A stretch of 64,000 nucleotides of DNA from Haliea sp. (GTDB taxonomy: Bacteria; Pseudomonadota; Gammaproteobacteria; Pseudomonadales; Halieaceae): the NCBI GenBank assembly GCA_030730585.1, contig JANQUV010000009.1:40080-104079 (forward strand), written 5' to 3'. Below, piece by piece: positions 27,618 to 39,096 of the stretch. The stretch's first letter is position 1. Each line of letters opens with the position of its first letter. Made by a program: the position numbers and the translations under genes. The notes beneath the pieces were generated by a model. It made no database searches, had not been told where the DNA came from, and was given only the letters and a program-made list of their open reading frames with translations.

Positions 27618-28050
27618 GGGAGAACCCCGCAGACTGGCCGCCCGAGCGCGACATAAAGGCCACCAGCGAAAGCAACGATGGGGCATTCTCATCCTCACTG
27701 CTGCGTACGCTAATTTCGATACGAAAAAAGCCCTGCACTTGGGTGGGTGTGCTCTCCAAGCGCCAATACCATTCGCGCCCCGCGAGCTCTTCCCGCCCAC
27801 TGTCGGCGCCCTGAAAGAGTTCTCCTCGTGCCGCCGCCAGCAAGCGCAGTTCCACCAATTTGTTATTGGCAACAATTTGCGCCAGTGATTTGTCGCGCAA
27901 ATACCCGGTGCCATCCACCTGCTGATGCAGTGCAAATAGCAGCGCGGGTAGTGCAAGGGCCACTATGGCGAGCGCTACCATCACCTCAACCAGGGTAAAT
28001 CCGCGCGTACGCGCAGGAATGCCGCCGCTAACGCAAATCATCTGCATCAT
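27607..28050 (-). CDS. gspI: type II secretion minor pseudopilin GspI
   Basis: RGFTLVEVMVALAIVALALPALLFALHQQ, GTGYLRDKSLAQIVANNKLVELRL. Confidence 0.9.
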   Translation of the reverse strand: MMQMICVSGGIPARTRGFTLVEVMVALAIVALALPALLFALHQQVDGTGYLRDKSLAQIVANNKLVELRLLAAARGELFQGADSGREELAGREWYWRLESTPTQVQGFFRIEISVRSSEDENAPSLLSLVAFMSRSGGQSAGFSRAP

Positions 28051-28630
28051 CGGCCTCCCCTCGCGGCAACAGCGCCATGCGCCCCAGCAGGTCCCACTCC
28101 AGCCGCCACAACAGCACGGAACTCGCAGTATGTCGCCACTCCAGGGCACCGGGAGACATCTCGCCGCTGGCATAGAAAATTACTTGCGGGGCCGCATCCG
28201 CTGCTATGGGCGCCGGCAAAAACTCCACTGCGGACACATCATCCAACAGCAACGCCAACTCCACACCGGCGGCCAAGGTACGCGGCGCCAGTACGTCCCG
28301 CGCAAGGACAGGGCTTCGCCAGCCCTCTGGGCGTAGCTCTCGCCACTCATAGACATAGCGTGTTGCTTCGCCACGTGGATCCACCGCTAACACGAGCCCC
28401 ATATCACGGCCCGCCATCTGCGCTTCTTCCAACGCAAATTCCGCCACGTTACGCAGCTCCCGGGCCTGCGACTCAATTTCCTGCTGCTGCCCCCCGTCAC
28501 CAACATTAAGCGTCGCCAACGAGGTCATCAGCACAATCACAAACAGCACCACCAGCAACTCAACCAGGCTGAAGCCGTGCCGCCCGGCAGCGAATCCGCA
28601 GCACCTAGCCGTGCAAACGTGCGCAGGCAC
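28028..28630 (-). CDS. gspH: type II secretion minor pseudopilin GspH
   Basis: RHGFSLVELLVVLFVIVLMTSLATLNVG; GTG start. Confidence 0.88.
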   Translation of the reverse strand: MPAHVCTARCCGFAAGRHGFSLVELLVVLFVIVLMTSLATLNVGDGGQQQEIESQARELRNVAEFALEEAQMAGRDMGLVLAVDPRGEATRYVYEWRELRPEGWRSPVLARDVLAPRTLAAGVELALLLDDVSAVEFLPAPIAADAAPQVIFYASGEMSPGALEWRHTASSVLLWRLEWDLLGRMALLPRGEADDADDLR

Positions 28631-28634
28631 TGAG

Positions 28635-29084
28635 TCAGTCCTGTGCTCTCCAGTTGCCTATGTCCGCGTTCTGCCCGTCACCGCCAGACAGGCCGTCAGC
28701 GCCCTGGCTGTAAATGTCCACGTCACCGTTTTCACCGGGGCTCAAGTACAAATAAGGGCGGCCCCAGGGGTCCAGCGGGACTTCCTGCAAGTAGCCGCCC
28801 TGCTTGAAGTTGCGTGGCTGAGGGTCGAGGTTACTCTCGCTCACCAACGCTTCCAGCCCCTGCTCGGTTGACGGGTACACGTAGTTGTCGAGCCGGTAGA
28901 TTTTCAAGGCTGTTTCGATCGCCTTGAAGTCTGCATACACTTTTTGTATCCGCGCCTCATCAGCACGATTAAGCACCGTGGGAGCCACTACGCTGATCAG
29001 CAGGCCCATAATCACCAGCACCACGAGGATTTCCACCAGAGAAAAGCCGCCGTGGGCCCGTTTTGCTGTTATCGGGAGTTTCAT
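28635..29084 (-). CDS. gspG: type II secretion major pseudopilin GspG
   Basis: GGFSLVEILVVLVIMGLLISVVAPTVLNRADEARIQKVYADFKAIETALKIYRLDN...DPWGRPYLY. Confidence 0.96.
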   Translation of the reverse strand: MKLPITAKRAHGGFSLVEILVVLVIMGLLISVVAPTVLNRADEARIQKVYADFKAIETALKIYRLDNYVYPSTEQGLEALVSESNLDPQPRNFKQGGYLQEVPLDPWGRPYLYLSPGENGDVDIYSQGADGLSGGDGQNADIGNWRAQD

Positions 29085-29088
29085 ATCG

Positions 29089-30309
29089 CTATCGCACCAT
29101 TGTATTAAGGTCAAAAATCGGTAGCAGGATGGCCATCACAATCACTAAAACCATGCCGCCCATAAATACCACGAGCAGCGGCTCAAGCAGGCTCATAAGC
29201 GTGCCAAGCGTCATTTCCAGCTCGCGCTCTTGATTGCGGGCGGACCGCGCCAGCATCGCTTCCAGCTCGCCGCTGGCCTCGCCGCTGGCCACCATATGCA
29301 CCATCATCGGCGGAAACCGGCCGCTTTCGCGCAGCGCGCGGTGCAGGCTACTGCCTTCCTGCACGCGCTCCGCAACCTGTGCACTGTCTTCCCGCAATAC
29401 CAGGTTGGTCAACACCTGCCCCGCAATGCGCAATGACTCCAGCAGCGGCACGCCGCTGGCCATCAGAATACTCAAGGTGGAAGCAAAGCGCGCGGTATCC
29501 GTGGCGATCACCAGCCGCGAAAACCCTGGAATACGCAGCAGCAGTGCATGCCAGCGGTGCTTACGCGCAGGTTTACGCAGCCAGCGGCGCAGTCCAAACA
29601 CGGCGGCGATCGCGCCCACCAGAACCCAAAGCGCGTAATCACGCGAGAAATCACTGGCGACAATCAGGCCGCGGGTCAACACCGGCAGTTCACGATTGGT
29701 GTGCGCGAAAATACCAATCAGCTCGGGCACTACGAACACCATCAAGGCCACTACGACCGCCAGCGCCACCCCAATCAGGATGAACGGGTAGATCATCGCC
29801 ATTTTCAGCTTCTGCGCGGTGTATTGGCGCTGCTCGTTGTAGTCCGCCAGCTGCTCCAGCACCGGGCCCAGGTAGCCTGCATGTTCGCCGGCATTGACCA
29901 TGGCGCGATACATCTCGTTGAACACCAGGGGAAATTCGCCCATGGCGTAAGCCAGGGTATGGCCTTCGGCGACCCGCGAGCGCACCTGCAATAACAGCCC
30001 TTGGGTACGTCCCTTGCGGCTTTGTTCAGCAGCGGCCTGCAGGCACTCATCCAGGGGCAAATTTGATTGCACCAGAGTCGCCAGCTGCCGGGTCACCAGC
30101 GCCAGCTCGGACACACTGATACGCGGTTGCAGAAATGACCAGCCGGCACGACGCTTGCTCTCTGCCTGGCGGTTGGCCACCGACACATCCACCGGGCGCA
30201 GTTTCTGCACGCGCAGCTGCGCCCGCACCTGACGCTCGGAATCGCCCTCAAGAACGCCTTTCACCAGCTTGCCGCCGGGCTCCAGTGCCTGATACCGATA
30301 CGCTGTCAT
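29089..30309 (-). CDS. gspF: type II secretion inner membrane protein GspF
   Basis: MTAYRYQALEPGGKLVKGVLEGDSERQVRAQLR, FASTLSILMASGVPLLESLRIA, GMVLVIVMAILLPIFDLN. Confidence 0.95.
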   Translation of the reverse strand: MTAYRYQALEPGGKLVKGVLEGDSERQVRAQLRVQKLRPVDVSVANRQAESKRRAGWSFLQPRISVSELALVTRQLATLVQSNLPLDECLQAAAEQSRKGRTQGLLLQVRSRVAEGHTLAYAMGEFPLVFNEMYRAMVNAGEHAGYLGPVLEQLADYNEQRQYTAQKLKMAMIYPFILIGVALAVVVALMVFVVPELIGIFAHTNRELPVLTRGLIVASDFSRDYALWVLVGAIAAVFGLRRWLRKPARKHRWHALLLRIPGFSRLVIATDTARFASTLSILMASGVPLLESLRIAGQVLTNLVLREDSAQVAERVQEGSSLHRALRESGRFPPMMVHMVASGEASGELEAMLARSARNQERELEMTLGTLMSLLEPLLVVFMGGMVLVIVMAILLPIFDLNTMVR

Positions 30310-30324
30310 GCCGAGTTATCTCGT

Positions 30325-31827
30325 TTAAGTCACAGCGGTGACGCGCAGCACTTCCTCGATGCTGGTTTCACCGGTGAGAATACGCCGACGACCGTCTTCC
30401 TGAATCCCCGGGTACGCTTTTCGCGCTTCTACCAGCATCTGCTGCTCACTCGCACCTTCGTGAATCATCAAACGCAGCGCATCACTAATTTCAATCAGCT
30501 CATAAATGCCGGTGCGACCGCGGTAGCCGCCGTATTTGCATTGCTCACAGCCAACGGCTTTGTGTACCGTGTGCGCAGCATCACCCGGCGCAAGCCCGAG
30601 CAAGGTGCGTTCGGAGTCGGCGAGCTCATGCGGCTGTTTGCAGTCGCGGCAGAGCAGCCGCACCAGGCGCTGTGCCATTACGCCAATCAGGCTGGAGGAC
30701 AACAGAAATGGCTCAATGCCCATATCCTGCAGGCGTGTGACTGCACCAATGGCGGTATTAGTGTGCAGTGTCGACAGCACCAGGTGACCGGTGAGTGACG
30801 CCTGTACCGCAATCTCTGCCGTCTCCAGATCACGAATCTCACCCACCATCACCACATCGGGATCCTGACGCAAAATCGCCCGCAGGCCCCGCGCAAAGGT
30901 CATCTCCACCTTGGAATTAACCTGCGTTTGGCCAACACCGGGCAGCATATATTCTATGGGGTCTTCAATGGTCAGAATGTTTCGCGTCGCCTGGTTGATA
31001 TGAGACAGGCCCGCATACAACGTGGTGGTCTTGCCCGAGCCTGTGGGGCCGGTGACCAGAATAATGCCGTGCGGGCTACGCAGCGCCTTCTGGTAACTAC
31101 CCAGCACCTGCTCATTCATATTCAGTTGTAACAGTTCAAGCTGGCCGGCCTGCTTGTCGAGCAGACGCAGAACGACCCTTTCACCATGCGCGGAAGGCAT
31201 GGTGGACATACGAATATCAATGGCATGGCCGGCAATGCGCACCGAAATGCGGCCATCCTGAGGCACACGTTTTTCCGCGATATCCAACTTGGCCATCACT
31301 TTCAGGCGCGACACCAGCAACGGTGCCAGCATACGCTTGGGAGAAAGCACCTCCGCCAACACCCCGTCTACCCGGTAGCGCACGCTCAGCCGGTCCTCAA
31401 AGGTTTCAATATGGATGTCTGAGGCCTGCTCGCGCACCGCTTGGGAGAGAATGGCATTAATCAAGCGAATAATGGGCGCGTCGTCCTCAGCATCCATCAA
31501 GTCTGCAGAGTCGGGAATCTCATCAGCCAGGCGGCTTAAGTCAACGTCCGCGCTGATATCCTGGGCCATTTGTACGGCAGCGTTGTTGTCTCTTTGATAG
31601 GCACGGGACAGCCGACGCTGGAATTCAGCTTCAGACACCGGCTCGACCTTGAACGGCACACCGAGCCAACGGCGCAGTTCGAGCAGCAACTGCGGCGCCA
31701 GGGGATCGCGATGAACCACCACAGCACCCATTGAGGTTGCGTCAACCAACACACCAAATTGCTTGGCAAAACCAAAGGGCAAGTTGGGCATCCGCGCAGC
31801 GGGCGCTGTTACGTCCGCAGCGAGCAT
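30325..31827 (-). CDS. gspE: type II secretion ATPase GspE
   Basis: Walker [47 protein letters not shown]...[18 protein letters not shown]. Confidence 0.97.
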   Translation of the reverse strand: MLAADVTAPAARMPNLPFGFAKQFGVLVDATSMGAVVVHRDPLAPQLLLELRRWLGVPFKVEPVSEAEFQRRLSRAYQRDNNAAVQMAQDISADVDLSRLADEIPDSADLMDAEDDAPIIRLINAILSQAVREQASDIHIETFEDRLSVRYRVDGVLAEVLSPKRMLAPLLVSRLKVMAKLDIAEKRVPQDGRISVRIAGHAIDIRMSTMPSAHGERVVLRLLDKQAGQLELLQLNMNEQVLGSYQKALRSPHGIILVTGPTGSGKTTTLYAGLSHINQATRNILTIEDPIEYMLPGVGQTQVNSKVEMTFARGLRAILRQDPDVVMVGEIRDLETAEIAVQASLTGHLVLSTLHTNTAIGAVTRLQDMGIEPFLLSSSLIGVMAQRLVRLLCRDCKQPHELADSERTLLGLAPGDAAHTVHKAVGCEQCKYGGYRGRTGIYELIEISDALRLMIHEGASEQQMLVEARKAYPGIQEDGRRRILTGETSIEEVLRVTAVT

Positions 31828-33872
31828 CAGTTGCTCTCCACCGCCACCGGTGCGTTGCCTGCCTCATCGCGAATTTCTTTCAGTTGGCGAATCTGCTCCT
31901 CCCACTCAGGTAAAACCGGCACATTATCGGCATCGAGGAACATTAGCCCACGCTCACGACGCAGTACCTGCTGATCGCGGATGTAGCGGTATTTATCGGC
32001 GGTCGCCCCAGCCAGCTGTTCATCATCACGAATAATCGTTGGGCGGATAAAAATCAGCAAATTGGTTTTAACTACTTGCACCGCATCGTTGCGGAACAGG
32101 CGGCCAAAAAAGGGAATGTCGCCCAGCAGCGGCACTTTCTGACTGCCGTCCTGCACGTCATCCTTGATCAGGCCACCGAGCACGACCATGCGGCCATCCG
32201 AAGCCAGCACCTTGGTTTGCAGCACCCGCTCGTTAGTGATGAGGTCGGAGGCCTGCAGCACCACTGAGGTATTGCTGAGGCTGGAGACTTCCTGGGAAAT
32301 GTCCAGCACCACCGAATCGCCCTCGTTGATATGCGGTGTCACCTTGAGGGTGATGCCAACGTTTTGCCGTTCAATGGTCTGGAACGGGTTTTGCGCACCA
32401 TCACCCGTGCCCGTACTGGTAAAAGACCCGGTCACAAACGGCACATTCTGGCCCACCGTGATATAGGCCTCTTGATTGTCGAGGGTGAGCAAGCTGGGCG
32501 TCGACAGAATGTTCGCATTGGATTTTTCCTTCAAGGCGTTGAGGATCACCGTCATCGACAGGTTGTCGTCAATCACGCCCCAGCCCAGCGACACACCGGG
32601 TGACTGCGCCAGTGCGCCGGCCAGTGCACCGACGTTAAAGTCTCCCGTCGTGGTGCCGGTGCCATCGCCACCGTCTTCCGGCAAAATCGCGCCGGCGATG
32701 TTCCGCGCACGTACGTCATCCGCGCTGATGCTGCTGCCGAAAAAGCCATTGTCGTTGGCAAAAAGCCACTGCAGCCCGAGGTCCTGCCCATCGCGCACCT
32801 CCATTTCAACAATAATCGCCTCAACCAATACCTGTGCTCGACGGATATCCAGCCGCGCAACAACGGCTTCCAAGGCTGCCATTTTATCGGTGGGCGCGGT
32901 AATAATCAGGGCGTTGGTGTTCTTGTCTGCCTCTATGGTCGCGCTGGTCTCGCTACTCCGCTGGGGCCGGCCGGCCTCACCCGCGTCGACGCGGCCAATG
33001 TTTTGCATTACCCGCGTCAACACCTCGGCAATTTCCTCGGCGTTGGCGTATTCAAGATAAAGCACTTTCACATTCCCGCTTTGCTCCAGCGGCGTATCAA
33101 GGTAACGAATCAATCGCGCCATGCGCGCGCGCTCCAGCTCATCACCGCTTATCAGCACGCTGTTGGTGCGCGCGTCGGCCACCAGCAAGATCTCGACCTC
33201 GCTGCCGCCACCCTGCTCAGCCTCGGATTTGTTGAGCTGTTCGAGCATACGCACAACATCCTCAGCCACACCGTGCTTGAGCTTGATAATGTCGGTTTCC
33301 TGCACAGCAGTACTGTCCATGCGTTCGATAATCGATGCAATCCGGTCAATGTTGGAGGCGACGTCGGAAATAATAATGGCGTTACTGGGCGCATAGGCCG
33401 CCATGTGAGCCTGTTGCGGCACCAGGGGACGCAGCACCGGTATCAGCTTCGCCGCAGAAATATTTTTGAGGCGCAGCACCTGCGTTACGTATTCGTCGTT
33501 GGCGCGCTGGCCTTCATTGTCCCGCACGGTAACCGGCGCAGAGCGCGCGTCCTTGCTCTGTATCACGCGCACAACACCCCCGGAACGGACGGCGGTGTAA
33601 CCATGCACCTCTAGAATGGACAGGAACAAATCGTAGAGCTCGGTGCGCGACACTGGCTTTGACGACACCACCTTGACCTTACCCTTAACCGCCGGGTCCA
33701 CCACAATAGTGGTATCGGTAGCCTCAGCCACAAACTTGATCAACTCCTGAATATCCGTGTCCTTCAGGTTGACGGTAAATTCCTGAGCAACCGCACTGGC
33801 TACGCCTAGCGCAGCCACGACACAAAATAGCGGTACTCGCAGTACCCGCAACACGGTTCTCACTGATGGCAC
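31827..33872 (-). CDS. gspD: type II secretion outer membrane secretin GspD
   Basis: N0-N3 repeats, secretin domain [46 protein letters not shown]. Confidence 0.97.
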   Translation of the reverse strand: MPSVRTVLRVLRVPLFCVVAALGVASAVAQEFTVNLKDTDIQELIKFVAEATDTTIVVDPAVKGKVKVVSSKPVSRTELYDLFLSILEVHGYTAVRSGGVVRVIQSKDARSAPVTVRDNEGQRANDEYVTQVLRLKNISAAKLIPVLRPLVPQQAHMAAYAPSNAIIISDVASNIDRIASIIERMDSTAVQETDIIKLKHGVAEDVVRMLEQLNKSEAEQGGGSEVEILLVADARTNSVLISGDELERARMARLIRYLDTPLEQSGNVKVLYLEYANAEEIAEVLTRVMQNIGRVDAGEAGRPQRSSETSATIEADKNTNALIITAPTDKMAALEAVVARLDIRRAQVLVEAIIVEMEVRDGQDLGLQWLFANDNGFFGSSISADDVRARNIAGAILPEDGGDGTGTTTGDFNVGALAGALAQSPGVSLGWGVIDDNLSMTVILNALKEKSNANILSTPSLLTLDNQEAYITVGQNVPFVTGSFTSTGTGDGAQNPFQTIERQNVGITLKVTPHINEGDSVVLDISQEVSSLSNTSVVLQASDLITNERVLQTKVLASDGRMVVLGGLIKDDVQDGSQKVPLLGDIPFFGRLFRNDAVQVVKTNLLIFIRPTIIRDDEQLAGATADKYRYIRDQQVLRRERGLMFLDADNVPVLPEWEEQIRQLKEIRDEAGNAPVAVESN

Positions 33873-33899
33873 GTCCTTATCTCAATAGTCCTGACTCTA

Positions 33900-34958
33900 T
33901 CACTGATCTGCCGGCGCAGCATCCAAGCTGACACTGAGCGCCACCGATTCACCCCCTCGGAGAAGGTCAAAAGACGCTTCAGTGGCGGAGCGCATAGCCT
34001 GATACAGGCGCATGGTATTCGCCGGATCCGACAGAGAAAGGCCATTCACCGCCAGCACCAAATCACCGGCACGAAAGCCCAATTGCTCGAACTGCACCCT
34101 GTTCTGCCCCGGTGTCACACGATAACCCCGTAGCGCTCCATCAGCGCGGACCGCCGCAATGCGCACCAAGTCTGCCAGTGACTGCGGGTCTGCATACAAT
34201 TGGTCGCGGTAGCCCGCCGCCAAGGCGGCCGCTTCGGCATCGGCTCGTTTATCAACAACTGTGGCCGCAGCCGCCGGCTGCGATCGCGTGACGGGCACGG
34301 CTTGTGGCGCGCCGACCGCTTGCGTATCGAGCGCACTGGGTGGGTAAAGGCGCAGCAGCTCGTAAGTACCACCATTATCCAGCACCACTTGGTCGGGCAT
34401 CACTTTCGCCAGCACGACGGTTCCAGACACCGGCAACTCGTCGTCTACCGAATAAATCGCCTGCCGGCTGCGATGCTCTATAATCGCGCTGCCCTCGCCG
34501 GCGTCATTAAAGGCGATTATGCCGCGCAGTGTCAGCTCTAAACGAGTTTCCCGCGCGCCGCGCTCAATACCTTCACGAACGCTGCGCGCCTCGCTAACAG
34601 CAGGTTCCGGCTCTGCGAGCACCGCCCCTCCCGGCTCGCCAAATAACGCCCAAGCGCGCAAAACCTCAATATCAACCTGCGTTCGCGCAACACCCAACGC
34701 GGCGAACTCCGCGGGCGGGTTGATAACCGGCCCCTCCAAGGCACGAGTCTGCCCCACGGGTACCAGCGCCCAAATCAACTGCGCCATGGCCGTCAATACC
34801 CACAGCAGGGCAAGCAGCATCACACCGCGCCGCAGCCACAAGGCTCTGCGCGGCTCCATCAGGGCAGCCACGGTGCGCTGAGCAAATGCCAAAACCTTCC
34901 CTGCAATGATGCTGTCGCCAAGCGAAGCTGCGGCCAACGTTATCTCCCAAAGTGTCAT
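33900..34958 (-). CDS. gspC: type II secretion protein GspC
   Basis: Single TM, HR domain LRGIIAFNDAGEGSAIIEHRSRQAIYSVDDELPVSGTVVLAKVMPDQVVLDNGGTYELLRL, C-terminal PDZ; start proposed at 34958. Confidence 0.9.
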   Translation of the reverse strand: MTLWEITLAAASLGDSIIAGKVLAFAQRTVAALMEPRRALWLRRGVMLLALLWVLTAMAQLIWALVPVGQTRALEGPVINPPAEFAALGVARTQVDIEVLRAWALFGEPGGAVLAEPEPAVSEARSVREGIERGARETRLELTLRGIIAFNDAGEGSAIIEHRSRQAIYSVDDELPVSGTVVLAKVMPDQVVLDNGGTYELLRLYPPSALDTQAVGAPQAVPVTRSQPAAAATVVDKRADAEAAALAAGYRDQLYADPQSLADLVRIAAVRADGALRGYRVTPGQNRVQFEQLGFRAGDLVLAVNGLSLSDPANTMRLYQAMRSATEASFDLLRGGESVALSVSLDAAPADQ

Positions 34959-35149
34959 GGGGCGCCGGTGGCGGCCCAGATCACATGACGCCCCGATTAT
35001 AGGGTGCACCATTGAAAGATAAAACCGTGAAGGTTATATGACAGTCCTGTACCGCAGCGGGCACCAATACCTACCCCAAGGCAGATAGACAGGGCCCAGC
35101 CAGTTGTCTACCCTTGTACGATGCCAATCCTTTTTCAGGAGCACCAACC

Positions 35150-36118
35150 ATGGGGCGCATTTTCAAAGACAACTCCGAAACCATTGGCGGGACGCCACTG
35201 GTGCGCATCAACCACATCAGCACCGGCAATGTTTACGCCAAGCTCGAGAACCGTAACCCCGCGATGTCGGTAAAGTGCCGAATTGGCACCAGCATGGTGC
35301 TTGCGGCGGAGCGTGACGGCAGCCTGCGGCCCGGCATGACCATCGTGGAACCCACCAGCGGTAACACCGGCATCGCCCTGGCCTTTGTGGCAGCCGCGCG
35401 GGGCTATGGCTGCATACTCACTATGCCCAACACAATGAGCCTGGAACGGCGCAAACTGATGAAGGCACTGGGCGCCGACATCGTACTCACCGATGGCAGC
35501 AAAGGCATGCCCGCGGCCATCGCCAAGGCCGAGGAGATTATAGCCGCCGAGCCCAGCCAGTATTGGGGCGCCCGGCAGTTTGAGAACCCGGCCAATCCGG
35601 CGATTCATGAAAGCACGACGGGGCCTGAAATTTGGCAGGATACCGATGGCGAAATCGACATTCTGGTCGCTGGTGTGGGCACCGGCGGCACACTGACCGG
35701 CATTTCCCGCTATATCAAGCGCACACAAGGCAAAGCCATTCAGACCATTGCCGTTGAGCCCGCAAGCACCACAGTGATCACCGCTGCCAAGGCGGGCGCA
35801 CAAGCCACTCACGCACCGCACAAAATACAAGGCATTGGCGCCGGGTTTCTACCCGGCAACCTGGACCTGTCAATGGTCGACCGGGTGGAGCAGGTGAGTA
35901 ACGAAGACGCTATTGGCTGGGCGCACAAGCTCATGCAAGAAGAAGGCATTCTGGCGGGCGTATCCTGCGGCGCGGCCATGGCCGTTGCCGACAGAGTGTC
36001 ACGCGAACCCGCGAACGCCGGCAAGATGGTTATTGTCGTGCTGCCAGACTCAGGCGAACGCTACCTCAGCGCAGCTCTATTCGAAGGGCGTTTCAGCGAC
36101 AACGAAATGGTGCAGTAA
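35150..36118 (+). CDS. cysK: cysteine synthase A
   Basis: [44 protein letters not shown]; start at ATG 35150. Confidence 0.95.
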   Translation: MGRIFKDNSETIGGTPLVRINHISTGNVYAKLENRNPAMSVKCRIGTSMVLAAERDGSLRPGMTIVEPTSGNTGIALAFVAAARGYGCILTMPNTMSLERRKLMKALGADIVLTDGSKGMPAAIAKAEEIIAAEPSQYWGARQFENPANPAIHESTTGPEIWQDTDGEIDILVAGVGTGGTLTGISRYIKRTQGKAIQTIAVEPASTTVITAAKAGAQATHAPHKIQGIGAGFLPGNLDLSMVDRVEQVSNEDAIGWAHKLMQEEGILAGVSCGAAMAVADRVSREPANAGKMVIVVLPDSGERYLSAALFEGRFSDNEMVQ

Positions 36119-36130
36119 GCCACAAGCCGT

Positions 36131-36730
36131 TCATCGCCCCTCGCTCAACTGTGCGAGGCGGCGTTTGACCGCAAGCCACTCAGTATCAATAACACTGAAA
36201 TACACCGAGTCCCGGGAAACGTCATTCTGCACAATGCGGTGCTTGCGCAGCACGCCCTCGCGTATGGCCCCAATCCGCTCCAACGCACGCTGTGATCGCA
36301 AGTTGCGTGCGTCAGCCTTGAACTCAACCCGCAAGCAACGCAAGCGCTCAAACGCATGTGCCAGCAACAGCGCCTTGGCCTCTGTGTTGACACCCGTGCG
36401 CTGCCACTCCTGACCCAGCCAGGTCCAGCCGATCTCCAGGCTGCGGTGTTCCGGTAACATATTCAAGTAGCGGGTACTGCCCACAATCTTACCCTTGGCG
36501 TTCTCGACAATTGCCCACGGTTGCTCTCCCGGCGCGGACATAGCTTCATCAACCCACTGACGGGCATCAGCCAGATCAATAAAGCAACCCCGAGGCATAA
36601 ACGCCCAGTCGGGGGCATGGCCGCCGCGCAGGAACAAGCCTTGCGCATGCGCTTGAGACAGCGGTTCGAGACGCACCCGTTCACCGCGCAGGACAGTACT
36701 GCCGCTGCCAAGCCCAGGCACCATATTCAT
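36131..36730 (-). CDS. GNAT family N-acetyltransferase (RimJ/RimL-like)
   Basis: LEPLSQAHAQGLF, EIGWTWLGQEWQRTGVNTEAKALLLAHAFERLRCLRVEFKADARNLRSQRALERIGA. Confidence 0.9.
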   Translation of the reverse strand: MNMVPGLGSGSTVLRGERVRLEPLSQAHAQGLFLRGGHAPDWAFMPRGCFIDLADARQWVDEAMSAPGEQPWAIVENAKGKIVGSTRYLNMLPEHRSLEIGWTWLGQEWQRTGVNTEAKALLLAHAFERLRCLRVEFKADARNLRSQRALERIGAIREGVLRKHRIVQNDVSRDSVYFSVIDTEWLAVKRRLAQLSEGR

Positions 36731-37710
36731 AGCGAAATAACCGTCGAGCCCGTGGTCATACGTGATTCAAGATCTGCATGCGCCCGGGCAACCTCAGCCA
36801 GCGGATAGCGCTGGCCGATATTCACCCGTAACACGCCCGATAAAACGCGCTCGAACACCGCGGCGGACGAAGCGCGCAGCTCATCCGTCGTCGCGGTATA
36901 AGTCAGCAGAGTTGGCCGCGTCACGTACAGTGAACCCAAGCTTGCGAGCGTCTGCAAGTCCAAGGGCGCCGGCTTGCCCGAGGCATTGCCGAAGCTGACC
37001 AGCATACCGCGCGCCTGCAGGCTGGCGAGCGAGGCATCAAAGGTATCCCGGCCAACACCGTCATATACAATCGGCACGCCACGCCCACCGGTCACTTCCC
37101 GCACGCGAGCTGCAACGTCTTCCTGACGGTAATCTATGACATGGTCGTAACCGTGCGCACGCGCCAACGCCGCCTTTTCAGGCGACCCCACTGTGCCAAT
37201 AACGACTGCACCGAGGCTCTTTGCCCACTGCCCAAAGAGCAAACCCACGCCCCCGGCAGCGGCATGAAAAACACATGTTTGGCCAGGCTGTAGCGAGAAT
37301 ACGCGCTGCAACAAAAACTCCGTCGTTTGCCCCTTTAACAGCACCGCAGCGGCGATATCAAAATCAATGCCGTCCGGAACAGGCACCAAGCGGGAGGCCG
37401 GGAGATTCACCGCTTCGGCATAGGCACCAAACAATGCCGAGCAATAGGCGACACGATCACCCACCGAGAACTCCACACCTTCACCCACAGCGCTAACGAC
37501 GCCGGCCGCCTCCATGCCCAGGCCACTGGGGAGGGGAATCGGGTAGAGGCCGCTGCGATGATAGGTATCGATAAAGTTGAGCCCGATGGCGCGGTGTTCA
37601 ACCGTCACCATACCTGCACCAGGCGGCGGCAGCTCAACATCCATCAGCTGCATGACCTCAGGGCCGCCCGTGGCAGCAATGCGTACTGCCTTCACCATTT
37701 TTGTATTCAT
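36727..37710 (-). CDS. quinone oxidoreductase (zinc-independent MDR, Qor-like)
   Basis: GLNFIDTYHRSGLYPIPLPSGLGMEAAGVV, HAAAGGVGLLFGQWAKSLGAVVIGTVGS. Confidence 0.94.
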   Translation of the reverse strand: MNTKMVKAVRIAATGGPEVMQLMDVELPPPGAGMVTVEHRAIGLNFIDTYHRSGLYPIPLPSGLGMEAAGVVSAVGEGVEFSVGDRVAYCSALFGAYAEAVNLPASRLVPVPDGIDFDIAAAVLLKGQTTEFLLQRVFSLQPGQTCVFHAAAGGVGLLFGQWAKSLGAVVIGTVGSPEKAALARAHGYDHVIDYRQEDVAARVREVTGGRGVPIVYDGVGRDTFDASLASLQARGMLVSFGNASGKPAPLDLQTLASLGSLYVTRPTLLTYTATTDELRASSAAVFERVLSGVLRVNIGQRYPLAEVARAHADLESRMTTGSTVISL

Positions 37711-39096
37711 GCGATTGCCTGTTCAGGCTGTGGCTCAGAACCCCGTCGGAGTAGCAGCATCAGTACAACAAATACCAAAAAACCCGCTGCCGGCATTATA
37801 TGCAGGCCAACTCTGTTCAGGGAGGTAAAATATACGGCACCCGTCGCATTGCTGGTAAACAGATAGAGTGCCAGATACAGCAGCAAGGCTGACATCACCA
37901 CAACAGCAAGCGGCAATGCCTCGCGGGCAAACAACGGCACTGCTGCCATAGCCAGCAAGACCAGATACGCCAGAAAATGCCTGTTGCCGTGTACAAAAAA
38001 AGCTGAGGTACAAGGGGAACCATGACTCCGGACGATAACGAATATCGAGCCCTGCCAGAGAATGGCCTGCAACTACTGTCTCTACCGGCATCAATGCCAC
38101 AAAAAGCAACAGCAGCAGTAGCATTGATGCTAAGACGAGCAGCCCCCGTCTGACGCCCAAAAGCACCAGCAAAATCCCAGGTATCAACGACATGAACCAG
38201 TAAAATCCTTCATTTTTAAACAGCATGCAGCTGGCGCCAGTGATAAGCCCAAGGTAGAGCAGCCAGGATGCTCGAGTGCGGCTCCAGTTGTACAGGGACG
38301 CCACAGCGCCCAAATAAGAGGCCGCCATGAACAGATCAGCGTAACCCGCCAGAGCAACGTGGATGTTCATGTAAGGCATGGATAAGACCATGTAGGTCGC
38401 GCCGATCGCCAGCCCAATACTTCCCCCCGCAATACGTGCCTGACTATAAAACACCATTCCCATGGCCACCCACACCGCAAGCCACGGCAGATTAACAAGG
38501 CTCTCGTGCCAGGCACCTATCGCGACCGCTATCCACGCTTGAAGCAATGGCGCCGTGATCGGATATCCGGGATGCATGTTCGTGTAAACGCCGCGACCAC
38601 CGAGGTCAAGCCAGTCCTGCAAAGAGACATAAGGCACCACACGTAAATGCTCATAGAAAACTCGGGCCTGCTTAGTCCAGTGTTGCTTAGCATCCCAAGA
38701 CGTCACTGGGCGAGTCGCCACTTCCAACCCCAGGCTCATCAACCGGGCTGCAAGCAAAAGCAAGCACAGCACGACAAATAGCCGCTGCAAATTGGACAAG
38801 CCGCTTTCAGCCTGCGGAAAAGGACACCGATTCTCATTCCGCCAGCCCGCGGGAAGCAATGCACCCGCGGCAGACAGACACAGGGATGCGGCGCCAACAC
38901 TGAACACCGAAAAGGGAACACTGAGACCACTCAGGCAGCGCATAATCAAGCCAATGACTACGGCACCCAGAATAACGCTGTAGCCAGACACAAGTATGCC
39001 GCGTGCCGGCAGTCCTGCCGGCACCAGTCTTTGCAACCACACCCAGGCAGGAGCAACTACAATCAGCAACGCGAGCAGCAACTGGACAGTCATCAT
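37707..39096 (-). pseudogene. GT39-like polytopic membrane protein, split by a +1 nt frameshift at an A7/T7 run
   Basis: ORF 37735..39096 loses membrane-like sequence after ...WFPLYLSFF; ORF 37707..38072 continues with hydrophobic FFVHGNRHFLAYLVLLAMAAVPLF; junction is A7 at 37995-38001. May be a sequencing error rather than a true pseudogene. Confidence 0.75.

Noticed and set aside
26955-29114. Type IV pilus interpretation of the prepilin-like genes
   Set aside because: Gene order and flanking gspCDEF/KLMN identify a type II secretion system
32476-33614. Plus-strand ORFs of 194 and 203 aa antisense to gspD
   Set aside because: No domain signal; shadow ORFs of the secretin gene
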